64,000 nt of DNA, taken from Streptomyces catenulae (lineage in GTDB: Bacteria > Actinomycetota > Actinomycetes > Streptomycetales > Streptomycetaceae). Location: positions 1 through 64,000 of the forward strand of contig NZ_JODY01000017.1 in assembly GCF_000718015.1 (NCBI RefSeq). Direction: 5' to 3'. A program made the translations under genes and the position numbers. The stretch's first letter is position 1, and the number at the start of each line of letters is the position of its first letter. A model generated the notes under the pieces. The model searched no databases, was not told the DNA's origin, and worked only from the letters and a program-made list of their open reading frames with translations. Below are positions 27,894 through 34,899 of the stretch, piece by piece.

Positions 27894-28993
27894 CCGCCGC
27901 GCCCGCGCCGGGCGTGGCCGGGCGCCTGTCGTTCCTCGACCGCTACCTCGCCGTGTGGATCCTGGTCGCCATGGCCGCCGGCCTCGGCCTCGGGCGTCTC
28001 GTACCGGGCCTCGGCGACGCACTGGCGAAGGTCACCGTCACCGGCGTCTCACTGCCGATCGCCCTCGGGCTGCTGGCGATGATGTACCCGGTCCTCGCCA
28101 AGGTCCGCTACGACCGCCTCGACACGGTCACCCGCGACCGCCGTCTGCTGATCCCGTCCCTGGTGCTCAACTGGCTGATCGGCCCGGCCGTGATGTCCGC
28201 GCTGGCCTGGCTCTTCCTGCCCGACCTGCCCGAGTACCGCACCGGCCTGATCATCGTCGGGCTGGCCCGCTGCATCGCCATGGTGATCATCTGGAACGAC
28301 CTGGCCTGCGGCGACCGCGAAGCCGCCGCCGTCCTCGTCGCCCTGAACTCCGTCTTCCAGGTCCTCGCGTTCGGCCTGCTGGGCTGGTTCTACCTCGACC
28401 TGCTGCCCCGGTGGCTGGGACTGGGTGACGGGCAGGGCCTGGACGTGTCCGTGTGGCACATCGCCCTGAACGTGCTCGTCTTCCTCGGCATCCCGCTCGT
28501 GGCCGGATTCCTCACCCGCCGCCTCGGCGAACGCGCCAGGGGCCGCACCTGGTACGAGACGAAGCTGATCCCGCGCATCGGCCCGTACGCCCTGTACGGC
28601 CTGCTCTTCACCATCGTCGTGCTCTTCGCGCTCCAGGGTGACGCGATCACCTCCCGGCCGGTCGACGTGGCCCGGATCGCGCTGCCGCTGCTGGTCTACT
28701 TCGCCGTGCTGTGGACCGGCTCCATGGCCCTGGGCAGGGCGGTCGGGCTCGACCACCCGCGGGCGACCACCCTGGCGTTCACCGCCGCGGGCAACAACTT
28801 CGAACTCGCCATCGCCGTCGCGATCGCCACCTTCGGCGCCACCTCCGGCCAGGCGCTCGCCGGCGTCGTCGGCCCCCTCATCGAGGTGCCCGTCCTGATC
28901 GCCCTCGTCCATGTGGCCCTCGCCGCCCGCCGGTACTTCCCCCGGGCGGCCACCGAGCCGTCCCCCGACGGGACGGACGCCGCCCGCGCCTGA
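27890..28993 (+). CDS. ACR3-family arsenite efflux transporter
   Basis: This 367-residue membrane protein has about 10 helices. The family-defining cysteine is in LARCIAMVIIWNDLACGD (about 125-140), and the conserved glutamate is in AAGNNFELAIAVAIATFG (about 300-318). It exports As(OH)3 from the cytoplasm. Its start overlaps the arsR stop by four bases. No arsenate reductase (arsC) is encoded beside it, so arsenate resistance would need a reductase elsewhere. Confidence 0.93.
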   Translation: MTAAPAPGVAGRLSFLDRYLAVWILVAMAAGLGLGRLVPGLGDALAKVTVTGVSLPIALGLLAMMYPVLAKVRYDRLDTVTRDRRLLIPSLVLNWLIGPAVMSALAWLFLPDLPEYRTGLIIVGLARCIAMVIIWNDLACGDREAAAVLVALNSVFQVLAFGLLGWFYLDLLPRWLGLGDGQGLDVSVWHIALNVLVFLGIPLVAGFLTRRLGERARGRTWYETKLIPRIGPYALYGLLFTIVVLFALQGDAITSRPVDVARIALPLLVYFAVLWTGSMALGRAVGLDHPRATTLAFTAAGNNFELAIAVAIATFGATSGQALAGVVGPLIEVPVLIALVHVALAARRYFPRAATEPSPDGTDAARA

Positions 28994-29030
28994 CCCGGAA
29001 CCCCCGCGCACCGGCCCGTACACGGAACAG

Positions 29031-29066
29031 AAGCGCCCCGCCCGAGGATCCCCGGGCGGGGCGCTT
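29031..29066. terminator. Bidirectional intrinsic terminator
   Basis: Perfect 14-bp arms AAGCGCCCCGCCCG and CGGGCGGGGCGCTT lie between the ars operon and the minus-strand tRNA-Lys gene, and could end both. Confidence 0.8.
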
Positions 29067-29104
29067 CCACATCCGTCGACGGCGCCGCAACGCACCGCAT
29101 CCGG

Positions 29105-29177
29105 TGGGCCATCAGGGGCTCGAACCCTGAACCAATGGATTAAAAGTCCACTGCTCTGCCAATTGAGCTAATGGCCC
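29105..29177 (-). tRNA. tRNA-Lys (anticodon UUU)
   Basis: The 73-nt cloverleaf starts GGGCCATTAGCTCAATTGGC and has anticodon loop CTTTTAA. The T-arm is GGTTCGAGCC with a TTCGA loop, and the acceptor GGGCCAT/ATGGCCC is paired. CCA is not encoded. Confidence 0.95.
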
Positions 29178-29289
29178 GCACCGAGCAGCATAGCCCGACA
29201 CCCTCCCGCGGCCCGAAGGCATTGCCCCACGGAGCGCCCCCGAGCGGCACCACCCGGGCGCGCCCACCGCCGTTCCACCCCCTCAACAC

Positions 29290-29329
29290 GCAGGGCCCGT
29301 ACGGCACTTGTGTGCGGTACGGGCCCTGC
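29290..29329. terminator. Intrinsic terminator downstream of the DEAD-box helicase
   Basis: Arms GCAGGGCCCGTAC (29290-29302) and GTACGGGCCCTGC (29317-29329) form a perfect 13-bp stem. It is 45 bp past the minus-strand helicase stop. Confidence 0.75.
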
Positions 29330-29373
29330 GGAGGGTTCAGCGGCGCCGGGTCACGGCGTCACCTCGGCCGTGG

Positions 29374-31599
29374 TCAGCCGTTGCGCTTCCAGCGCGGCTT
29401 GTCGTCACGGCGGCCGAAGGAACCGGTACCGGCGCCCGAGCCACGGTGGTCGTCACGGCGGCCGTAGGGACGGTCGCCACCGGAGCGGTAACCACCGGAG
29501 GGGCGGCCACCGGAGCGGTCGTCGCGGTTGAACGGACGGTCGCCGCCACCGGAGCGGTAGCCGCCGGAGGACGGACGGCCACCGGAGCGGTCGTCACGGT
29601 TGAACGGACGGCTGGGACGGTCGCCGCGGTCACGGTTGAAGCCGGAGCCGGAGCGGTCGTCGCGGCGGTCGAACGAGCGGCCACCGGAACGGTCGTCACG
29701 ACGGTCGTCGCGGCGGTCGAAGGAACGGCCACCCTGACGGTCGTCACGACGGTCGAAGGAACGCCCACCCTGGCGGTCGTCACGACGGTCGAACGAGCGG
29801 CCACCGGAACGGTCGTCACGACGGTCGAAGGAACGGCCGCCGAAGCGGTCGTCACGACGGTCGTCGCGGCGCTCGAAGGAACGCCCGCCGGAGCGGTCGT
29901 CACGACGGTCGTCGCGGCGCTCGAAGGAACGGCCACCCTGACGGTCGTCACGACGGTCGAACGAACGGCCACCGGAACGCTCGTCACGACGGTCACGGCG
30001 CTCGTAGTTGCCGCGCTCGTCACGCTGCGCCGGGCGGCGCTCCTCGGAGGCGGCGGCCTGGGCCGGAACCTCGGCGGCCACGGCCTCCACGGTCGCGGCG
30101 ACGGCGGCGAGCGCCTCGGCCGGGTCCTCGCCGCGCTCACGGGCGGCGCGGGCGGTCAGCCGGTCCGCGTCCTCACGCAGCTCGGTGGCGCGGCGCTGGA
30201 CGCGCTCCAGCTCCCGGGTCAGCTCCTGGACCTCGCGCTCGGCCTGCTTGGCGGAGTTCGCCGCCGACTCGGCCTGGACCTCGGTGAGCGAGCGCGCACC
30301 GGTGATCCGGGCGACGTCGTCGTCGAAGGCACCGGCGCCGCCGACGATGTGGCGCGAGGCGTCGACGCCCGCGTCCTCCATCAGACGGAAGATCTGCCGA
30401 CGCTGGTGCGGCAGGGACAGCGACACGACGGTGCCGGACTGGCCCGCACGGGCCGTACGGCCGGAACGGTGCAGGTAGTCCTTGTGGTCACCGGCCGGGT
30501 CGACGTTGAGGACCAGGTCGATGCCGTCGACGTGGATACCGCGCGCGGCGACGTCGGTGGCGACCAGGCAGTTGACGTAGCCGTCCTTGAAGTCGGCCAG
30601 GGTGCGGGTACGCGCGCCCTGCGTCATACCGCCGTGCAGCGCGTCGGACTTCACACCGGCGTCGCGCAGCTGCTCGGCGACGCGGTCGGCGCCGAGCTGG
30701 GTGCGGACGAAGATGATGGTGCGGCCCTTACGGGCGGCGATGGCGGCGGTGACCGGCGCCTTGTCCTTCGGCTTCACGACGAGGACGTGGTGGGTCATGG
30801 TCGTGACGTTGCCCTGGGCGCTGTCGACCTCGTGGCTGACCGGGTCGTTCAGGTACCGCTTGACCAGCGTGCCGATCTCGTTCTCCATCGTGGCGGAGAA
30901 GAGCATCCGCTGGCCGCCGGTCGGCACCAGGTCGAGCAGCTCGGTGACCTCGGGCAGGAAGCCCAGGTCGGCCATCTGGTCGGCCTCGTCCAGGACGGCG
31001 ACCTCGACCTCGTCCAGCGAGCAGGCGCCGCGGTTGATGATGTCGCGCAGTCGGCCCGGGGTGGCGACGAGGATGTCGACGCCGCGCTCCAGGGCGTAGA
31101 TCTGGTTGCCCATGGACGTACCGCCGCAGACGACCTTCAGCTTCAGGCCGAGGACGTCGCCGTAGGGCTGCAGCGCGTCGCTGACCTGCATGGCCAGCTC
31201 ACGGGTGGGGGTGAGGATGACGCCGCGGGGGCGCTTCTTCTCGGTGCGGCCACCGGCCAGGCGGGTCAGCAGCGGCAGACCGAAGGAGAGGGTCTTGCCG
31301 GAGCCGGTACGGCCGCGGCCGAGGATGTCGCGCCCGGCGATGGCGTCCGGGATCGTCGCCGCCTGGATCGGGAACGGCGTGGTGACACCGTTCTGCGCCA
31401 GCTTGCGGACGATCTTCTCGTCGAGACCGAGGTCCGCGAAGGTGATCTGCGGCTCCTCGTCGGCGGCGGCCTCCTCGACGGCCTCGGGGGCCTGCTCGGC
31501 GGGGGCCTGCTCGGCCTGCTCGGCGCCCTCGGCGGGAAGCGCCGTCACGGCCTGCTCGTCGTCTGCGGGCAGGACGGACTGTTCAGTGGAAATGGACAT
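29374..31599 (-). CDS. DEAD-box ATP-dependent RNA helicase with Arg/Asp repeat tail
   Basis: This 741-residue helicase has an acidic N-terminus, the Q-motif region (TFADLGLDEKIVRKLAQNG), Walker A GRTGSGKT (near 96), DEAD in VLDEADQMADLG (near 217), SAT in MLFSATMENE, and the RecA2 motifs ATDVAARGIHVDG and HRSGRTARAG. A coiled-coil-like linker (about 450-500) precedes a 200-residue tail built of repeats such as GGRSFDRRDDR. Such RGG/RDD tails bind RNA and promote condensates, so it probably acts in ribosome assembly or mRNA turnover, often in the cold. Its leader can form several hairpins. Confidence 0.93.
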   Translation of the reverse strand: MSISTEQSVLPADDEQAVTALPAEGAEQAEQAPAEQAPEAVEEAAADEEPQITFADLGLDEKIVRKLAQNGVTTPFPIQAATIPDAIAGRDILGRGRTGSGKTLSFGLPLLTRLAGGRTEKKRPRGVILTPTRELAMQVSDALQPYGDVLGLKLKVVCGGTSMGNQIYALERGVDILVATPGRLRDIINRGACSLDEVEVAVLDEADQMADLGFLPEVTELLDLVPTGGQRMLFSATMENEIGTLVKRYLNDPVSHEVDSAQGNVTTMTHHVLVVKPKDKAPVTAAIAARKGRTIIFVRTQLGADRVAEQLRDAGVKSDALHGGMTQGARTRTLADFKDGYVNCLVATDVAARGIHVDGIDLVLNVDPAGDHKDYLHRSGRTARAGQSGTVVSLSLPHQRRQIFRLMEDAGVDASRHIVGGAGAFDDDVARITGARSLTEVQAESAANSAKQAEREVQELTRELERVQRRATELREDADRLTARAARERGEDPAEALAAVAATVEAVAAEVPAQAAASEERRPAQRDERGNYERRDRRDERSGGRSFDRRDDRQGGRSFERRDDRRDDRSGGRSFERRDDRRDDRFGGRSFDRRDDRSGGRSFDRRDDRQGGRSFDRRDDRQGGRSFDRRDDRRDDRSGGRSFDRRDDRSGSGFNRDRGDRPSRPFNRDDRSGGRPSSGGYRSGGGDRPFNRDDRSGGRPSGGYRSGGDRPYGRRDDHRGSGAGTGSFGRRDDKPRWKRNG
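29395..30005 (-). repeat. Intragenic repeat array encoding GGRSFDRRDDR units
   Basis: Within the helicase 3' end, units of 24-36 bp encoding RSFDRRDDR, RSFERRDDRRDDR or PFNRDDRSGGR recur more than ten times. The DNA copies are close enough for slippage or assembly collapse, so copy number may vary between strains. Confidence 0.8.
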
Positions 31600-31760
31600 G
31601 CGAAATGCGAAACCTTCCGGAGTCTCGGCACGCGCCCAAACTCCGTGTGTTTCACAGAGACCGCCTCAATGCGGTCAGCCACGGCAAGGGAGAGAACGCG
31701 CCACGCGGCGCGCTTCTTTTCTGGCGCCGGGCAAATGGGATCAAACGATCTACCACCATA
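31600..31760 (-). promoter_or_regulatory. Structured 5' leader of the helicase gene
   Basis: Three inverted repeats lie between the likely promoter and the ATG: 31619-31644 (GGAGT/ACTCC), 31659-31676 (GACCGC/GCGGTC) and 31697-31712 (CGCGCC/GGCGCG). An AT-richer stretch near 31735-31765 probably contains the promoter. No known riboswitch pattern was recognised. Confidence 0.4.
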
Positions 31761-31830
31761 CGCACCTCCACCCCGGTAAGGCAAATGGCCGCCGCCCCTC
31801 CCGGCGCCCCACCGGGCTCCGCGCCGGGCC

Positions 31831-32352
31831 TCAGCTCAGCACACCCGGCAGCGGCCCCGGCGCCTGCGGCGTGGGCCCCGACGCCCCCGCGCTCGGCGTC
31901 CCGGCCCCACCGGACGGCGGTACGGGGCTGCCCGGCGTGGCGGGCGGCGTCGGCCCGGCGGACGAGGCGGGCCCGGTGGCCGGAACCGACGGCGACGGCC
32001 GCGGACCCACCGGGGAGCCCGGCCCGCGCGGCGGAACCCCGACGGTACGGGACGGCGCGGGCGGCGCGGTGGCGCCCGGACCCGGCGCGCGTCCGGCCCC
32101 GGGCGCCGCGGTCCGGGTCATGCCCCGCTCCCCCGCGGTACCCCCGGGCCGCCCCATGCGGTGCGGCCCCGAACCGCTGCCGTCGACCGTGAGCCCGCCC
32201 GGCGCACGCGGCGCCTTCCCGTCCGTATCGCCGTGCGGAACGGTCCCGCCACCCGGCCGCGGCGCAGGACCGGAGCCGGTGACGCTCACACACCCGGCGA
32301 TCGAGGCGGTCAGCGACGCGGCGACCACCGCCGCGGCCACGGCCCGGCGCAC
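31831..32352 (-). CDS. Pro/Gly-rich lipoprotein
   Basis: This 173-residue predicted lipoprotein has a signal sequence VRRAVAAAVVAASLTASIAG followed by the lipobox cysteine (SIAGC). The mature part is low-complexity Pro/Gly/Ser/Thr without a recognisable domain. The GTG at 32352 has AAGGAGG eight bases upstream, which decides against a much longer frame reaching 32838. It lies upstream of the helicase on the same strand with 231 bp between. The function is unknown. Confidence 0.6.
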   Translation of the reverse strand: MRRAVAAAVVAASLTASIAGCVSVTGSGPAPRPGGGTVPHGDTDGKAPRAPGGLTVDGSGSGPHRMGRPGGTAGERGMTRTAAPGAGRAPGPGATAPPAPSRTVGVPPRGPGSPVGPRPSPSVPATGPASSAGPTPPATPGSPVPPSGGAGTPSAGASGPTPQAPGPLPGVLS

Positions 32353-32666
32353 GGGCCCACCCTCCTTACGGGAGGCGGGCGTTGGCGCGGCGCGCGGCAC
32401 CTCGGGGAGCGGCGGGGCGGTACCCGCCGGGAGCACGGGCGTCGCGGGGTTCGGTCGCACGGGCGGACCTCCGGGCCCGGGGCGCGGACTGCGGCAGGCG
32501 TCGGCGCGGCCGGCTGGGAGAACGGGGGACGCCCTGCCCAACTCCCGCGCCCCGCCCGAGGACACGCGCCGGACGACGCCGATCCTTGGCGCGTCCCCAC
32601 CCCCACCACGGCCGGAACCCACCGCCCGGGGCACGACCGGGCCGCCCGGGGAAGGGCCCGCGCGGC
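32353..32666. other. Gene-free stretch between lipoprotein and zincin genes
   Basis: This is very GC-rich DNA with no supported gene. A longer minus-strand open frame runs through it but lacks coding character. It presumably contains the lipoprotein promoter. Confidence 0.35.
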
Positions 32667-33017
32667 TCAGCCGTACCCGAGTGCGTGCAGCCGCTCGTCG
32701 TCGATGCCGAAGTGGTGGGCGATCTCGTGGACCACCGTCACCTCCGTCTCGGCCACGACGTCCTCCCGGCTGTCGCACATCCGCAGCGTCGGGCCGCGGT
32801 AGACGGTGATCCGGTCGGGCAGCACCCCCGCGTACCACTCACCGCGCTCGGTGAGCGGCGTCCCCTCGTAGAGCCCGAGCAGATCGGGGTCGTCGGACGG
32901 CGGCTCGTCCTCGACGAAGACCGCCACGTTGTCCATCAGCCGGGTCAGCTCCGGCGGGATCCGGTCGAGCGCCTCGGCGACCAGTTCCTCGAACTCCTCG
33001 CGCGTCATTTCCAGCAC
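32667..33017 (-). CDS. Small zincin-like metallopeptidase-family protein
   Basis: This protein of about 116 residues has the zinc-binding motif VVHEIAHHFGIDDERLHALG at its C-terminal end (HExxH plus a downstream Asp/Glu), typical of the DUF1025/zincin-like metallopeptidase family. The N-terminus (MTREEFEELVAEALDRIPPE) is also characteristic. No signal peptide is seen, so it is cytoplasmic; substrates are unknown. GTG at 33017 or ATG at 33008 could be the start. It is divergent from the tRNA operon. Confidence 0.88.
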   Translation of the reverse strand: MLEMTREEFEELVAEALDRIPPELTRLMDNVAVFVEDEPPSDDPDLLGLYEGTPLTERGEWYAGVLPDRITVYRGPTLRMCDSREDVVAETEVTVVHEIAHHFGIDDERLHALGYG

Positions 33018-33136
33018 GGGCCCATTGTCAGCCCCCGACACCCTGCCCCGCCGCCCCCGGCACGCACCGGAACCGCCCCCGGCACGCACCACGGCACCCC
33101 ACCGCAGGCCGCCGCGGCCGCACCGGGTCAACCGTT

Positions 33137-33166
33137 TTGGCGAACCGTCCCCCCATCCCATATGCT
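33137..33166 (+). promoter_or_regulatory. Promoter of the tRNA-Glu/Asp/Phe operon
   Basis: TTGGCG (33137-33142) and TATGCT (33161-33166) are separated by 18 bp, about 50 bp upstream of tRNA-Glu. The segment is markedly less GC-rich than its surroundings and fits a vegetative sigma-HrdB promoter. Confidence 0.55.
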
Positions 33167-33214
33167 TCTCACGTCCCCGACGGCGCCGGTAACGACGCCA
33201 AGGCGGGCCAATTA

Positions 33215-33287
33215 GCCCTCATCGTCTAGTGGCCCAGGACGCCGCCCTTTCAAGGCGGTAGCACGGGTTCGAATCCCGTTGGGGGCA
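33215..33287 (+). tRNA. tRNA-Glu (anticodon UUC)
   Basis: The 73-nt cloverleaf begins GCCCTCATCGTCTAGTGGCC and has anticodon loop CTTTCAA, T-arm GGTTCGAATCC and a paired acceptor. It is the first of three clustered tRNA genes. Confidence 0.95.
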
Positions 33288-33334
33288 CGCAACACCGTGT
33301 GCAAGAATGGCTCAGGTCGTTCCGCGCAATGCAA

Positions 33335-33409
33335 GGTCCTGTGGAGCAGTTTGGAGTGCTCGCCACCCTGTCAAGGTGGAGGCCGCGGGTTCAAATCCCG
33401 TCAGGACCG
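33335..33409 (+). tRNA. tRNA-Asp (anticodon GUC), copy 1
   Basis: The 75-nt cloverleaf begins GGTCCTGTGGAGCAGTTTGG with anticodon loop CTGTCAA and T-arm GGTTCAAATCC. It is identical over its length to the copy at 39217-39291. Confidence 0.95.
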
Positions 33410-33413
33410 CTGT

Positions 33414-33487
33414 GGCTGGGTAGCTCAGTTGGTACGAGCGATCGCCTGAAAAGCGATAGGTCGCCGGTTCGACCCCGGCCCCAGCCA
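33414..33487 (+). tRNA. tRNA-Phe (anticodon GAA)
   Basis: The 74-nt cloverleaf begins GGCTGGGTAGCTCAGTTGGT with anticodon loop CTGAAAA and T-arm GGTTCGACCC. It starts four bases after tRNA-Asp, so the two must be processed from one transcript. Confidence 0.95.
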
Positions 33488-33498
33488 CACCCATTGGG

Positions 33499-33531
33499 AG
33501 AAGGCCCCGATCTTCGGATCGGGGCCTTCTT
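33499..33531. terminator. Terminator of the tRNA operon
   Basis: GAAGGCCCCGATC-TTCG-GATCGGGGCCTTC is a perfect stem with a UUCG tetraloop, followed by TTCG. It also faces the end of the convergent membrane-protein gene. Confidence 0.85.
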
Positions 33532-33546
33532 CGTGTGCGGACGCCG

Positions 33547-34713
33547 TCACTCCGCCGCGTGCGCCGGGGGCTTCTCCGTGTCGCGGCCGCCCGGATGGCG
33601 GTGGCGCCAGACCCAGAAGACCGTGCAGGAGACCACCGACCACCCGGCCAGCACCAGGTACGGGAAGAGGTGCTGGGAGCCGCCGAAGTAGACCGCGTTG
33701 TGCTGGGCGTTGACCGACGCGCCCGGGGGCAGCCACTGACCGATGTGGCCGAGCGCCGACGGCAGCAGCGGCCAGGAGACCGCGCCGCCCGAGGACGGGT
33801 TGCCGAGCAGCACCATCACGCCCCAGGTGGGGATCATCGCCCACCGGCCCATCAGGGTGTTGAACATCGTGAAGACCATGCCGGTCGTGAACATCGTGAA
33901 CGACAGGATCAGCCAGGAGTGCACGAACGGCAGGTGGAGCGCGCCCAGCCACCAGTCGACGACGGCGGCGATGACGAAGCCGCCGAGCAGCGCGTAGGCG
34001 ATCGTGAAGGCGATCCGTTCGGCCGGGTTGAGGCCGCGGGCGTGCACGCTGAGCTGGATCGCGCCGACGAAGCCGACGATCACCGCGGCGAGCGAGATGT
34101 AGAAGAGCGCCAGGCCCCGCGGGTCGCCCTTCTGGAGCGGCTTGATGTCCTGGACGCGGACCGGCACACCGACCTCCGCGCCCACCTTCGGACCCGCCGT
34201 GGCCAGCAGCTCCGCCACCGACGCGCCCGCGGCGCCCGCCACGTCCAGCTCCACACCCGGCCCGCGCGGCCGCACGACCGCGAACTCCCGCTGCTCCTCC
34301 ACCGCCTTCCTGGCCTGCGCATACGTCGGGTACGCGGTGAGCCGCAGGGAGGCGTTCAGCGCCTTCTCCATGCCGTCGGCGAAGAGCTTCTCGCGCGAGG
34401 GGCCGCCGCCCGGCGCGGTCTCCGCCCCGACGATCGCCATCGGCACATGGCGCGGCGTCGGGTTGGCCATGGCGTACGTGTACGAGCCGGCGAAGAGTCC
34501 GGCGGCGGCCGCGAGGATGAAGAGGAGGACGCAGGCGGGGAGGAACGGCGACGCCTTGAAGGCACGCCAGCGCTGTGCGGCGGTCGGGGGTCTGCCGTGG
34601 GCGCCGTGCGCGGCTCCCCCGCCGCCACCGGGCACGTCGCCGTCGTCCCGCGGCCCCGTCCCGTCGTCCGCGGGCGTGCCGTCCGGGCCGTGGGCGCCGT
34701 GTTGATCAGCCAT
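33547..34713 (-). CDS. ABC-2-like / DUF3533 membrane protein
   Basis: This 388-residue protein has a disordered Gly/Asp-rich N-terminus (1-50), one helix (about 55-80; ACVLLFILAAAAGLFAGSY), an extracytoplasmic domain of about 110 residues and then about five helices (FYISLAAVIVGFVGAIQLSV to YLVLAGWSVVSCTVFWVW). The layout matches YhgE/Pip and DUF3533 relatives of ABC-2 permeases, but no ATPase gene is adjacent. The transported substrate, if any, is unknown. The ATG at 34713 lacks a clear ribosome binding site. Confidence 0.75.
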   Translation of the reverse strand: MADQHGAHGPDGTPADDGTGPRDDGDVPGGGGGAAHGAHGRPPTAAQRWRAFKASPFLPACVLLFILAAAAGLFAGSYTYAMANPTPRHVPMAIVGAETAPGGGPSREKLFADGMEKALNASLRLTAYPTYAQARKAVEEQREFAVVRPRGPGVELDVAGAAGASVAELLATAGPKVGAEVGVPVRVQDIKPLQKGDPRGLALFYISLAAVIVGFVGAIQLSVHARGLNPAERIAFTIAYALLGGFVIAAVVDWWLGALHLPFVHSWLILSFTMFTTGMVFTMFNTLMGRWAMIPTWGVMVLLGNPSSGGAVSWPLLPSALGHIGQWLPPGASVNAQHNAVYFGGSQHLFPYLVLAGWSVVSCTVFWVWRHRHPGGRDTEKPPAHAAE

Positions 34714-34899
34714 GCGAACACGCTAAAGCACGTAATGCGGACATACCTCTGCGGGGCGGGGCACCGGAGAACGGGGTGCGGGCGCGGCTGCCCGCCGGGT
34801 GGGCCGCCGTGCCCCGCCCACCGTGGCCGCGGCGCGCGCCCGGCCGCTGCGGCAAATCGTTCGCCAGTCGAATCGGGGAGGTGAGATCCTGGGATCCGT

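Noticed and set aside
31831..32838. 335-residue version of the lipoprotein with a long N-terminus
   Set aside because: A strong ribosome binding site and a lipoprotein signal sequence begin at 32352, and the extra part overlaps the zincin gene.
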